Assembly: GCF_900104725.1 (NCBI RefSeq) | Contig: NZ_LT629758.1 | Coordinates: forward strand, 8,022,001-8,086,000 | Source: Actinoplanes derwentensis | GTDB taxonomy: Bacteria; Actinomycetota; Actinomycetes; Mycobacteriales; Micromonosporaceae | Direction: 5' to 3' | DNA length: 64,000 nt | Shown here: positions 1 through 8,528 of the stretch, piece by piece | How positions within the stretch are numbered: the stretch's first letter is position 1 | Layout: every line of letters starts with the position of its first letter | Program-made: the position numbers and the translations under genes | The notes under the pieces: generated by a model | The model's input: only the letters and a program-made list of their open reading frames with translations | What the model was told of the DNA's origin: nothing | The model's database searches: none

Positions 1-1301
1 AGGGGCAAGGCGGTGCCCACCCGGCGGCAGGCGGTGCTCACCAGGGGACAGCGGGTCCGCCCGGCCGGGCTGCTCCCGAGCGGAATGCCGCGGCCTCCTC
101 CGCGGCTCCCGAGCGGAACACCGGTCGCACCGAATCCCGTCCGTCCCGGCCCGAGCCGGCCCCGGCCGCCGACGCCGACGACGAGTGGCCGGCACCATCC
201 GGCGCCGCGGCACCAACCAGAAATGACGCCGGGACATCGACTCCGGCCGCAGGTCAGTCTGGCTCTGCGGGGTTGTCTGGCGCTGACGGTTCCGGGCGGT
301 CGAATTCGGACGTGAGCCGGCCCGCATCTGCTCGCACTGGTGATTCCGGGCGGGTGGAAGCGCCTTCGGGTGACTCCGGGTGGCCTGAACCGGCCCGGCC
401 TGGTGGATCGGGATCGGGTGCTGACGATTCGGCGGATAACGAGTGGCCGGAACCGGTCAAACCGGGCAGCGGTCTGGCCTCGGCGGGGGCGTCCGTCTCT
501 GATGAGGATTCCGCGTGGCCGGAGCCTGTGCGGCCCGGTGGTGGGCTGTCCGGCGGATCGGCTTCCGGGAATGCCGAGCCACATGACGCTGGCGAGGGCA
601 AACTGAGTGCTGGTTCCGGACCCGGCGATGCCTTAGGTAACGGCGATTCAGATGAAGCTGGAGTGGCTGGCGCGGCCGCGAGTGGTGCCGAACGTGGCGT
701 GGACGCTGGTGTGGGTCACGGCGATGCGGCCGGTCATGCCGGTGCCGGGTTGGCTTCGGGCGGTGCGGGCGGCGGGGCGGCGTCTGGTGGCGTGAGTGGT
801 GGGGCGGCGTCCGGTGGGGTCGCTGTTTCGGCTGCTCCTCGGGACGTGGTGGCTGCTGTGCCGCCGAGTGGTGGGAAGCCCGTTGCGGCTCGGTCGGCTG
901 CGATGGAGGCGGCTCGGGCTGCTGCGCGGATGGGAACGGGGGCGGTCGGCCGTACCGCCGAAAGGGATGTCTCCAACGGCGCAGCCGTGGGGTCGGCCCC
1001 GGCCGGTGCTCGTGGTGGTGCTGCGGGCAAACCTGGTGGTGGGGCTGCTTTTGCTCAGGCTCGGGCGGCTGCGGCCGGTGGGGCTTCGACGTGGGCGGAC
1101 GGGTCGCCGATCGGGGAGGCGCCCTACGACCCGGAGTATGACGGGCCACCGTCCGGCGAGGCGGCTCTGGAGGGTTTCGACCCGGGTGACGAGCCGTCGG
1201 ACGAGGTCATCGACGAGAAGACCGCGCGGGCGAGCAGCGAAGAGCAGGTGATGCAGCTCCTCCGCGAGGCCTTCGGCGCGGAGAAGATCGGCGAGCTGTG
1301 A
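1..1301 (+). CDS. dnaX: DNA polymerase III subunit gamma/tau, C-terminal part (cut by left edge)
   Basis: The reading frame is open from the left edge (codons begin at base 3) to the TGA at 1299-1301, so the start lies outside the window. About 430 residues are visible. Most are low-complexity Ala/Gly/Ser/Pro sequence with recurring acidic-Trp-Pro motifs (DEWPAP, EWPEPV, AWPEPV). The last 60 residues are more ordered: a YDPEYDGPP stretch, a GFDPGDEP stretch and an ending in SSEEQVMQLLREAFGAEKI. That ending and the following ybaB-recR pair fit the tail of actinobacterial DnaX, the clamp-loader ATPase subunit of the replicase. The ATPase domain is not in view, so the identity rests on the tail and on gene order. 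The linker is probably disordered. Confidence 0.8.
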   Translation, partial: GQGGAHPAAGGAHQGTAGPPGRAAPERNAAASSAAPERNTGRTESRPSRPEPAPAADADDEWPAPSGAAAPTRNDAGTSTPAAGQSGSAGLSGADGSGRSNSDVSRPASARTGDSGRVEAPSGDSGWPEPARPGGSGSGADDSADNEWPEPVKPGSGLASAGASVSDEDSAWPEPVRPGGGLSGGSASGNAEPHDAGEGKLSAGSGPGDALGNGDSDEAGVAGAAASGAERGVDAGVGHGDAAGHAGAGLASGGAGGGAASGGVSGGAASGGVAVSAAPRDVVAAVPPSGGKPVAARSAAMEAARAAARMGTGAVGRTAERDVSNGAAVGSAPAGARGGAAGKPGGGAAFAQARAAAAGGASTWADGSPIGEAPYDPEYDGPPSGEAALEGFDPGDEPSDEVIDEKTARASSEEQVMQLLREAFGAEKIGEL

Positions 1302-1500
1302 CCGCCCGGCAGACGCACCGGGCGGCAGAGGCACCGCCCGGCAGAGGCGCAAGGCGGTGAAGACGCCGGGCAGAGTAGGGCGCCGGGCAGTAAGTCGGGC
1401 GCCGGGGGCGGAGACGTCGGCGGTGAGAGCTTTGCCATGCGGGGTGGGTGGAATTCGGGTGCTGGCGGGGTGTCCGGTGGCGTCTCGGCGGGCATGAAGT
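1302..1500. repeat. GC-rich degenerate repeats after dnaX
   Basis: Directly after the dnaX stop, 1302-1309 and 1318-1325 form an 8-bp hairpin with an 8-nt loop, a possible weak terminator. It is followed by recurring CCGCCCGGCAG / CGCCGGGCAG units to about 1410. No ORF with recognisable features lies here before the ybaB ribosome-binding site. Confidence 0.4.
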
Positions 1501-1589
1501 ACGTGACGGTTACGCTGGCGGCGGTAACTTCGAACGCCGCCTCGTATCGAGGGTGGACAGCGAAATCCGATTAGTTGAGGAGCGGTGCC

Positions 1590-1913
1590 ATGCGCCCCGG
1601 TGGACAGCCGAACATGCAGCAGATCATGAAGCAGGCGCAGAAGATGCAGCAGCAGGTCGCGCAGGCGCAGGCCGAGCTGGCTGAGGCCGAGTTGACGGGG
1701 ACCGCCGGCAACGGCCTGGTGACCGCGGTGATCACCGGGCTGGGTGAGTTCAAGTCGGTGAAGATCGACCCGAAGGTGGTCGACCCGGAGGACCTGGAGA
1801 CGCTGGAGGATCTGGTGCTCGCGGCGATCCACAATGCGGCTGAGGCGCAGCGGGAGCTGGCCGAGCAGAAGATGGGCCCGGCGACCGGCGGCTTCAACCT
1901 GCCGGGGTTCTGA
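1590..1913 (+). CDS. ybaB: YbaB/EbfC family nucleoid-associated DNA-binding protein
   Basis: A 107-residue protein of the YbaB/EbfC family: small dimeric DNA-binding proteins that coat the nucleoid and are usually encoded between dnaX and recR, as here. An N-terminal Met/Gln-rich helix ([14 protein letters not shown]) is followed by the family core ([21 protein letters not shown]) and a C-terminal helix. I chose ATG 1590 because GAGGAG at 1577-1582 is well placed for it. An in-frame TTG at 1575 sits before that Shine-Dalgarno and would add only five residues. The recR start follows the stop by 4 nt, so the two genes are an operon. Confidence 0.93.
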   Translation: MRPGGQPNMQQIMKQAQKMQQQVAQAQAELAEAELTGTAGNGLVTAVITGLGEFKSVKIDPKVVDPEDLETLEDLVLAAIHNAAEAQRELAEQKMGPATGGFNLPGF

Positions 1914-1917
1914 CCCC

Positions 1918-2511
1918 GTGTACGAAGGTGCCATCCAGGATTTGATCGATGAGCTGGGCCGTCTTCCGGGTGTGGGCCCGAAGTCGGCTCAGCGCATCGC
2001 TTTCCATGTGCTCTCCGCGGATCCGGCGGATGTGAACCGGCTGGCGGGCGCGCTGCGCAAGGTCAAGGAACTGGTGCGGTTCTGCACGACCTGTTTCAAC
2101 GTGGCCGAGTCGGAGCAGTGCCGGATCTGCCGGGACACCCGCCGCACCAACGAGGTGTTGTGTGTGGTGGAGGAACCGAAGGACATCGTGGCGATCGAGC
2201 GCACCGGCGAGTTCCGGGGGCGCTATCACGTGCTCGGTGGTGCGATCAATCCGCTCGAGGGCATCGGCCCGGACAATCTGAAGATCCGTGAGTTGCTGCA
2301 CCGGGTGGGGACGGGTGAGGTCCGGGAGCTGATTCTCGCCACCGATCCGAACACCGAGGGTGAGGCCACCGCGACGTATCTGGCACTGCTCATCAAGCCG
2401 ATGGGTCTGACGGTGAGCCGTCTGGCCAGCGGCCTGCCGGTCGGCGGGGATCTGGAGTACGCGGACGAGATCACGCTGGGCCGGGCGTTCGAGGGACGGC
2501 GCGCCGTCTGA
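1918..2511 (+). CDS. recR: Recombination mediator RecR
   Basis: The 197-residue protein matches RecR, which acts with RecF/RecO in recombinational repair by clamping DNA and helping load RecA. In order: an N-terminal helix-hairpin-helix ([15 protein letters not shown], near 16-30), a zinc finger with Cys56, Cys59, Cys68 and Cys71, and a Toprim domain ([16 protein letters not shown] onward). The GTG at 1918 begins [14 protein letters not shown], the usual RecR start, 4 nt after ybaB. Longer in-frame starts upstream would run into ybaB. Length is normal for the family. Confidence 0.96.
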   Translation: MYEGAIQDLIDELGRLPGVGPKSAQRIAFHVLSADPADVNRLAGALRKVKELVRFCTTCFNVAESEQCRICRDTRRTNEVLCVVEEPKDIVAIERTGEFRGRYHVLGGAINPLEGIGPDNLKIRELLHRVGTGEVRELILATDPNTEGEATATYLALLIKPMGLTVSRLASGLPVGGDLEYADEITLGRAFEGRRAV

Positions 2512-2657
2512 CCGCTGGGGTGGTTGCGCTGCGAAGCAACCTCGTAACAACACGATTGGATTTCAACGGCTGCCCGGAAACTTCCAGGGCCGTTAATGTC
2601 CGTCGCATCGGTGGCACACTCCACCGCGTTGACCACCCCACAAGGCAGAGGTGAAGC

Positions 2658-4319
2658 ATGCGTCCATCGAGGCGGAGAGCCGCTATCGCGGTTGCCGCAG
2701 TCGCGGTTCTGGCAGCCGCCGGCTGTGCCGAGAGCGAGCGTGGCGATTCTGGCGGCACGACCGTCAAGGACACGCTGGTTTTCGGTGTAGCCGGTGACCC
2801 GAAGGTGCTCGACCCGAGCTTCGCCAGTGACGGCGAGTCGCTGCGTGTCGCGCGTCAGATCTTCGAGACGCTGGTGCGACCGGAGGAGGGCGGCACCAAG
2901 GCGTCGCCCGGTCTCGCGGAGAGCTGGACCCCGGACGCGACCGGTACTACGTGGACGTTCAAGCTTCGGACCGGTGTGAAGTTCCACGACGGCACCGACT
3001 TCAACGCCGAGGCTGTCTGTGTCAACTTCAACCGGTGGTACAACTCGACCGGTCTGATGCAGAGCCCGGACGTCACGCCGTACTGGCAGGACGTGATGGG
3101 TGGTTTCGCGAAGAACGAGAGCGCCGAGCTGCCGGAGAGCCTCTTCAAGTCCTGCACCGCGAAGGACGCCGCCACTGTCGACCTGGCGTTCACCCGGGTC
3201 TCCAGCAAGGTGCCGTCGGCGCTGATGCTGCCGTCGTTCTCGATCCACAGCCCGGCTGCGCTCAAGCAGTACGACGCGTCGAACGTGAGCGGTTCCGCGG
3301 ACGACATCAAGTACCCGGAGTACGCGACGGCGCACCCGGTCGGCACCGGCCCGTTCAAGTTCAAGAGCTGGGACCTGCCGAACAAGTCGCTGACGATCGA
3401 GCGCAACGACGACTACTACGGCGACAAGGCCAAGCTGAAGACGGTCATCTTCCGGACGATCTCCGACGAGAACGCCCGTAAGCAGGCGCTGCGCTCCGGC
3501 GACATCCAGGGTTACGACCTGGTCGGCCCGGCCGACGTGGAGCCGCTGAAGGGTGAGGGCTTCAACGTCCTGACCCGTCCGGCGTTCAACATCCTGTACC
3601 TGGCGATCAACCAGAAGGGCAACCCGGCGCTGGCCAAGCCCGAGGTGCGTCAGGCGATCTCGATGGCGATCAACAAGCAGGCGCTTGTCGACTCGAAGCT
3701 GCCGCCGGGCGCCAAGGCCGCGATCGAGTTCCTGCCGGACACGGTCGAGGGTTACAACCCGGACGTCAAGAAGTACGACTACAACGTCGAGGAAGCCAAG
3801 AAGCTGCTGGCCTCGGCCGGCGCCAGCAACCTGAAGCTGCGCTTCCACTACCCGACCGAGGTCACCCGGCCGTACATGCCGAACCCGAAGGACCTGTTCG
3901 AGCTGATCGCGGCCGATCTGAAGGCGGTGGGTATCGAGATCGAGGCCATTCCGCTGAAGTGGAGCCCGGACTACCTGAACGCGACCACCTCGGGTAGCGC
4001 GCACGACCTGCACTTCCTGGGCTGGACCGGCGACTACGGTGACGCGTACAACTTCATCGGCACCATGTTCGACCGGCAGAAGGACGAGTGGGGCTTCAAC
4101 AACCCGGAGCTCTTCGCCCAGTTCAAGGACGCCGACAGCACCGCCGACCAGGCGGCGCGGGTGGAGAAGTACAAGGCTCTGAACGCCAAGATCGCGGAGT
4201 TCGCTCCCGGTGTGCCGATCTCGCACTCGCCGCCGGCGATCGTGTTCGGCAAGGGCCTGACCGGTATCACCCCGAGCCCGCTGACTGATGAGCGGTTTGT
4301 CGGGGCGACCTTCCAGTAA
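2658..4319 (+). CDS. ABC transporter substrate-binding lipoprotein (SBP_bac_5, peptide/nickel type)
   Basis: A 553-residue extracellular binding protein of the DppA/OppA family (SBP_bac_5). The first 23 residues are a lipoprotein signal: basic RRRR, a hydrophobic stretch and LAAAGC with the lipidated Cys at 23. The mature part begins with the family hallmark GDPKVLDPSFASDGES and continues through LAESWTPD and the HDGTDFNAEAV segment. ATG 2658 has a GAGGTGAAG ribosome-binding site. It heads a five-gene importer with two permeases and two ATPases on the same strand. The true ligand (oligopeptide, dipeptide, sugar or other) cannot be read from the sequence. Confidence 0.92.
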   Translation: MRPSRRRAAIAVAAVAVLAAAGCAESERGDSGGTTVKDTLVFGVAGDPKVLDPSFASDGESLRVARQIFETLVRPEEGGTKASPGLAESWTPDATGTTWTFKLRTGVKFHDGTDFNAEAVCVNFNRWYNSTGLMQSPDVTPYWQDVMGGFAKNESAELPESLFKSCTAKDAATVDLAFTRVSSKVPSALMLPSFSIHSPAALKQYDASNVSGSADDIKYPEYATAHPVGTGPFKFKSWDLPNKSLTIERNDDYYGDKAKLKTVIFRTISDENARKQALRSGDIQGYDLVGPADVEPLKGEGFNVLTRPAFNILYLAINQKGNPALAKPEVRQAISMAINKQALVDSKLPPGAKAAIEFLPDTVEGYNPDVKKYDYNVEEAKKLLASAGASNLKLRFHYPTEVTRPYMPNPKDLFELIAADLKAVGIEIEAIPLKWSPDYLNATTSGSAHDLHFLGWTGDYGDAYNFIGTMFDRQKDEWGFNNPELFAQFKDADSTADQAARVEKYKALNAKIAEFAPGVPISHSPPAIVFGKGLTGITPSPLTDERFVGATFQ

Positions 4320-4352
4320 GCCGTAATCCGGCACCTTTCCTATTGCTCCACC

Positions 4353-4387
4353 AGCGGGCGGGCGTCATATCCTGACGCCCGCCCGCT
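4353..4387 (+). terminator. Intercistronic hairpin between binding protein and permease genes
   Basis: Perfect 15-bp GC-rich inverted repeat (4353-4367 with 4373-4387), 5-nt loop, no T-run. It may be a partial terminator or an mRNA-stabilising stem that leaves the binding-protein message more abundant than the downstream permease genes. That role is inferred from similar placements in other importer operons. Confidence 0.6.
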
Positions 4388-4414
4388 GTCGACCTCTCAC
4401 CTCACGAGGCGGCC

Positions 4415-5419
4415 TTGATTCGGTTCATCGTGCGACGACTGCTACAGCTGATACCGACGCTGTTCGGTTTGTCGATCCTTCTCTTCATCTGGCTGCGCCG
4501 CCTGCCCGGCGGCCCTGAGACCGCGATCCTCGGGGAGCGCGGCACCCCGGCGATGCGTGCACAGATCCGGGCGAACCTGGGCCTGGACGAGCCGATCCTG
4601 GTGCAGTACGGCCGGTTCATGCAGCGCATGCTCAAGCTCGACCTGGGCACCTCGATCTCGACGAAGCGCGAGGTCACGACGGAGTTCCTGGAGCGTTTCC
4701 CGGGCACTGTCGAGCTCACCATCACCGCGATGATCATCGCGATCGGTGTCGGTATCCCGCTGGGTTACCTGGCCGCCCGTAAGCGCGGCAGTCTGCTGGA
4801 CAGCCTGTCGGTGGGTGGCTCGCTGATCGGCATCTGTGTGCCGGTCTTCTTCCTGGCGTACGTGCTGAAGTCGATCTTCTCGGAGAACCTGCACCTGTTC
4901 CCGTCCAGTGGACGGCAGGATCCGACGCTCGGCGCCACCCGCATCACGAACTTCTTCGTCCTGGACGGCTTGATGACCCGGGAATGGGATGCCGCGCTGG
5001 ACGCCTTCTGGCATCTGATCCTGCCGGGCCTCGCACTGGCCAGCATTCCGCTGGCGATCATCGTCCGGATCACCCGGGCGAGTGTGCTGGAGGTCCTCAG
5101 CGAGGACTACGTTCGGACCGCTCAGTCGAAGGGCCTGACCGAGCGGACGATCCGCAGCCGGCATGTCCTGCGCAACGCGATGCTGCCGATCGTCACGGTG
5201 ATCGGCCTGCTCACCGGTGGTCTGCTCTCCGGTGCGGTGCTGACCGAGACGGTGTTCGCGTTCAGCGGTATCGGTGCGTTCCTCTACGAGGCCATCGCCA
5301 ACCGTGACTATCCGGTCCTGATGGGCTTCATCATGATCATTGCTGTCTTCTACGTCCTGGTGAATCTGCTGGTCGACCTCTCGTACAGCCTGATCGACCC
5401 GAGGGTGAGGGTCCGATGA
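4415..5419 (+). CDS. ABC transporter permease, DppB/OppB type
   Basis: A 334-residue integral membrane permease of the binding-protein-dependent BPD_transp_1 family. It has an N-terminal transmembrane helix (LLQLIPTLFGLSILLF), a long extracytoplasmic loop and then a bundle of membrane helices. The ATPase-coupling EAA loop is seen as EDYVRTAQSKGLTERTIRSRH, followed by LRNAMLPIVTVIG. I accept TTG 4415 because IRFIVRRLLQL matches the usual N-terminus and a GAGG lies upstream; GTG 4430 is the alternative. The last bases overlap the next permease (ATGA). It should form the channel heterodimer with that protein. Confidence 0.92.
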   Translation: MIRFIVRRLLQLIPTLFGLSILLFIWLRRLPGGPETAILGERGTPAMRAQIRANLGLDEPILVQYGRFMQRMLKLDLGTSISTKREVTTEFLERFPGTVELTITAMIIAIGVGIPLGYLAARKRGSLLDSLSVGGSLIGICVPVFFLAYVLKSIFSENLHLFPSSGRQDPTLGATRITNFFVLDGLMTREWDAALDAFWHLILPGLALASIPLAIIVRITRASVLEVLSEDYVRTAQSKGLTERTIRSRHVLRNAMLPIVTVIGLLTGGLLSGAVLTETVFAFSGIGAFLYEAIANRDYPVLMGFIMIIAVFYVLVNLLVDLSYSLIDPRVRVR

Positions 5420-6363
5420 GCACCAAGATCGACAAGATCGACCGCCTGGGCGAGCTGTCCGCGGCGAAACAGGACGAGCACGGCGTCAGCCTGTGGACCG
5501 AGGCGTTCCGGCGGGTGCGCCGCAGCCCGAGCGCGCTGGTCGGCGTCGGGATCCTCGTCGTCTTCGTCGTGGTGGCGATCGTCGGGCCGTGGCTGGTCCC
5601 GTACTCGCCGTCCGAGATGATGGGCCTCAACCAGGTCCGGCCCGGCTCGATCCCGGGCCCGTCGGCCGAACACTGGCTCGGCTACGACCACAACGGCCGC
5701 GACCAGTTCAGCCGGCTGGTGGTCGGTGCCCGTCAGACGCTGCTGGTCGGCATCATCTCCACGCTGATCGGTCTCACCGTGGGTGCGCTGATCGGCGGCA
5801 TCGCCGGTGCCTCCGCCGGTCTCGGCGGCCGGATCGGCCGGGCTGTCGACTCGGTGCTGATGCGCATCGTCGACATGCTGCTCGCCCTGCCCAGCCTGCT
5901 GCTGGCGGTCAGCATCGCGGCGCTGCTCGGCGCGGGACTGACCACCGTGATGATCGCGGTCGGCGTGGTCTCGGTGCCGATCTTCGCCCGGCTGCTGCGC
6001 AGTGCGATGGTCGCGCAGGCCGGTAGCGACTACGTCCTCGCGGCCACCTCGCTGGGTGTCAAGCGCACCAAGATCGCGATCGCGCACATCCTGCCGAACT
6101 CGCTGGCCCCGGTGATCGTGCAGGCGACGTTGACCCTGGCCACCGCGATCATCGAGGCCGCGGCGCTGTCGTTCCTCGGTCTGGGCAACCCGGACTCGTC
6201 GACCCCGGAGTGGGGCATGATGCTCTCCGAAGCTCAGCAGTACCTGGACGTCCGGCCCGGCCTGGCGATCTTCCCGGCGCTGGGCATCATCATCACCGCG
6301 CTCGGTTTCACCCTTCTCGGTGAGGCGATGCGCGAGGCCCTCGACCCGAAACTGCGGAAGTGA
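5416..6363 (+). CDS. ABC transporter permease, DppC/OppC type
   Basis: A 315-residue second permease. Its N-terminus is cytoplasmic (through LWTEAFRRVRRSPSALVG), followed by the first helix (VGILVVFVVVAIVGPWLVPYSP) and the HWLGYDHNGRDQFSRLVVGAR segment that is characteristic of DppC/OppC. More helices follow, and the coupling loop DYVLAATSLGVKRTKIAIAHILPN. The start ATG overlaps the DppB-type stop by 4 nt, so translation is coupled and a 1:1 ratio is likely. An ATPase gene begins 7 nt after the stop. Confidence 0.92.
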   Translation: MSTKIDKIDRLGELSAAKQDEHGVSLWTEAFRRVRRSPSALVGVGILVVFVVVAIVGPWLVPYSPSEMMGLNQVRPGSIPGPSAEHWLGYDHNGRDQFSRLVVGARQTLLVGIISTLIGLTVGALIGGIAGASAGLGGRIGRAVDSVLMRIVDMLLALPSLLLAVSIAALLGAGLTTVMIAVGVVSVPIFARLLRSAMVAQAGSDYVLAATSLGVKRTKIAIAHILPNSLAPVIVQATLTLATAIIEAAALSFLGLGNPDSSTPEWGMMLSEAQQYLDVRPGLAIFPALGIIITALGFTLLGEAMREALDPKLRK

Positions 6364-6370
6364 GGCCGCG

Positions 6371-7363
6371 ATGCCACTGCTAGACGTCAAGGATCTGTCC
6401 GTCACCTTCTCCCGGCGCGGTCAGCGCACCGTGCGGGCGGTCGACGGGGTGTCGTTCTCGGTCGAGGCCGGTGAGGTCGTCGGCCTGGTCGGCGAGTCCG
6501 GCTGCGGCAAGAGTGTCACCTCGCTGGCCCTGATGGGGCTGCTGCCGAAGCAACGCGGCGTGACCATCGGCGGTTCGGCGATGTTCGGCGACACCGACCT
6601 GCTCAAGACCGACGAGCGGTCGATGCGGGACATCCGGGGCCGGGACGTCGCGATGATCTTCCAGGATCCGCTGTCCTCGCTGAACCCGGTCGTGCCGATC
6701 GGTGTCCAGGTGACCGAGGTGCTCACCCGGCACCGCGGGCTGACCGGGGACAAGGCCCGCAACGAGGCCACCGACCTGCTGAACCGGGTCGGTATCCCGG
6801 ACCCGACGCGGCGGCTCAAGGAGTACCCGCACCAGCTCTCCGGCGGCATGCGGCAGCGGGCGCTGATCGCGATGGCGGTCGCCTGCCAGCCGAAACTGCT
6901 GATCGCCGACGAGCCGACCACCGCGCTCGACGTGACGATCCAGGCGCAGATCCTGGAGCTGCTGCGCGGCCTGGTCCGTGATTCGGGAACCGCGCTCGTC
7001 ATGATCACGCACGACCTCGGTGTGGTGGCCGGCATGTGCGACAAGGTCAACGTGCTCTACGCCGGCCGGGTCGTCGAGTCGGCCCGGCGCAAGCCGCTGT
7101 TCGCCGATCCGCGGCACCCGTACACCACGGGCCTGCTCGGCTCGGTTCCCCGCCTCGACTCCGGCAAGGGCGAGCGGTTGCACGCGATCCGCGGTTCGGT
7201 GCGCGACGTCCTGCCCTGGCCGGACGGGTGTGCCTTCGCGCCGCGCTGTGATCAGCGTATCGACGCCTGTGTCGGGGAGCCTCCGGCGCTGGTCGAGGAC
7301 ATGCACCGGCACGCGTACCGCTGTGTCAACCCCGAGTCGCGGACCGTGGAGGTGCCGTCGTGA
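6371..7363 (+). CDS. Oligopeptide/dipeptide ABC transporter ATPase, DppD/OppD type
   Basis: A 330-residue ATP-binding subunit. Walker A is GESGCGKS, the signature is [14 protein letters not shown], and Walker B is [14 protein letters not shown] followed by the H-loop (MITHDLG). The C-terminal extension carries the Cys-containing region ([16 protein letters not shown]) found in DppD/OppD ATPases. ATG 6371 begins [14 protein letters not shown], the normal domain start; a longer in-frame start at 6320 lies inside the upstream permease gene. The stop overlaps the next GTG start. It energises import together with the following ATPase. Confidence 0.93.
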   Translation: MPLLDVKDLSVTFSRRGQRTVRAVDGVSFSVEAGEVVGLVGESGCGKSVTSLALMGLLPKQRGVTIGGSAMFGDTDLLKTDERSMRDIRGRDVAMIFQDPLSSLNPVVPIGVQVTEVLTRHRGLTGDKARNEATDLLNRVGIPDPTRRLKEYPHQLSGGMRQRALIAMAVACQPKLLIADEPTTALDVTIQAQILELLRGLVRDSGTALVMITHDLGVVAGMCDKVNVLYAGRVVESARRKPLFADPRHPYTTGLLGSVPRLDSGKGERLHAIRGSVRDVLPWPDGCAFAPRCDQRIDACVGEPPALVEDMHRHAYRCVNPESRTVEVPS

Positions 7364-8475
7364 CCGAAACGCTGGTCGAGGTCGACGACCTCAAAGTGCA
7401 TTTCCCGATCAAACGCGGGGTGTTCCTGGACCGGGTGGTCGGGCACGTCAAGGCGGTCGACGGGGTCGATCTCCGGATCTCCAAGGGCCAGACGTACGGC
7501 CTGGTCGGTGAATCGGGTTGTGGCAAGTCGACTCTGGGCCGGGCGTTGTTGCAGCTCACCCCGCCGACTGGTGGCCAGGTGCGCTTCGACGGCACCGAAC
7601 TGACCACGCTGCCCGCCAACCAGCTGCGGTCGATGCGCCGTCGTATGCAGATGATCTTCCAGGACCCGATGTCCAGTCTCGACCCGCGTCAGAACGTCGA
7701 GTCGATCCTCACCGAGGGCCTGCAGGCGCACGGGCTGGGCGGCAACCGGACCGAACGCCGGAAGATCATCGCGAAGTCCCTGGACGCGGTCGGTCTGCCG
7801 CAGTGGGCGCTGTCCCGCTATCCGCACGAGTTCTCCGGCGGTCAGCGGCAGCGCATCGGCATCGCCCGGGCCGTGGTGCTCAACCCGGACCTGATCGTCG
7901 CCGACGAGCCGGTCTCCGCCCTGGACGTCTCCATCCAGGCGCAGGTCATCAACCTGCTGGAGGATCTGCAGAAGGAACTGGGCCTGACCTATCTGGTGAT
8001 CGCCCACGACCTGGCGGTGGTCCGGCACATCTCCGACACGGTCGGCGTGATGTACCTGGGCGCGCTGGTCGAGGAGGCCCCCAGTGACGATCTGTATCGG
8101 ACACCGCTGCACCCGTACACGCGGGCGCTGATGTCTGCGGTGCCGGTGCCCGACCCCGAGGTCGAGGACCGGCGCGAGCGCATCCTGCTCGCCGGGGACC
8201 TGCCGTCGCCGGCGAACCCGCCGACCGGCTGCCGGTTCCACACCCGCTGCCCGTGGGCGCAGCCGACCCGCTGCGGCACTGATCGTCCCGAACTGCGGAT
8301 CATCGGGACCGGCAAGCACCGGGTGGCCTGCCACTTCGTCGAACAGATCGAGTCCGGGGAACTCCGGCCGCACGCGGTGAAGGCCGAGGTCATCGCGGAC
8401 GGCGCCGGGGCGAAGGACGCACACGGTGCTCTGGAGACCGCTCTGGAGACGCCCGGCGGCGGTCCGGGGATCTAG
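7360..8475 (+). CDS. Oligopeptide/dipeptide ABC transporter ATPase, DppF/OppF type
   Basis: A 371-residue second ATP-binding subunit. It begins with the OppF-type N-terminus ([22 protein letters not shown]), then Walker [12 protein letters not shown], the Q-loop [12 protein letters not shown], signature [14 protein letters not shown] and Walker [15 protein letters not shown]. The C-terminal zone has the Cys motif [16 protein letters not shown]. The GTG start overlaps the previous stop (GTGA). It is the last gene of the importer. About 35 extra residues at the C-terminus are Ala/Glu/Gly-rich and not part of the conserved fold. Confidence 0.93.
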   Translation: MTETLVEVDDLKVHFPIKRGVFLDRVVGHVKAVDGVDLRISKGQTYGLVGESGCGKSTLGRALLQLTPPTGGQVRFDGTELTTLPANQLRSMRRRMQMIFQDPMSSLDPRQNVESILTEGLQAHGLGGNRTERRKIIAKSLDAVGLPQWALSRYPHEFSGGQRQRIGIARAVVLNPDLIVADEPVSALDVSIQAQVINLLEDLQKELGLTYLVIAHDLAVVRHISDTVGVMYLGALVEEAPSDDLYRTPLHPYTRALMSAVPVPDPEVEDRRERILLAGDLPSPANPPTGCRFHTRCPWAQPTRCGTDRPELRIIGTGKHRVACHFVEQIESGELRPHAVKAEVIADGAGAKDAHGALETALETPGGGPGI

Positions 8476-8486
8476 CAGATCAAAAA

Positions 8487-8525
8487 CGAGAGGCCGCTTT
8501 CCCGTACGAGGAAAGCGGCCTCTCG
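8487..8525. terminator. Convergent terminator hairpin
   Basis: Perfect 16-bp inverted repeat (8487-8502 and 8510-8525) with a 7-nt loop, between the importer operon (plus) and the calcium-repeat gene (minus). On the minus strand it is followed by a run of five T, so it is a canonical intrinsic terminator for the minus-strand genes. On the plus strand the T-run is missing but the stem could still work. Confidence 0.85.
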
Positions 8526-8528
8526 TGA

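Noticed and set aside
1302..1589. 4.5S/SRP RNA between dnaX and ybaB
   Set aside because: The conserved GGAAGGAAGCA core of SRP RNA is not found.
648..1934. 428-codon antisense ORF over dnaX, ybaB and recR
   Set aside because: Low-complexity shadow covering three good plus-strand genes.
2226..4334. 702-codon ORF antisense to the substrate-binding protein gene
   Set aside because: Arg/Asp/Leu/Val-rich shadow of a high-GC gene, no ribosome-binding site or domain; the plus-strand gene is clear.
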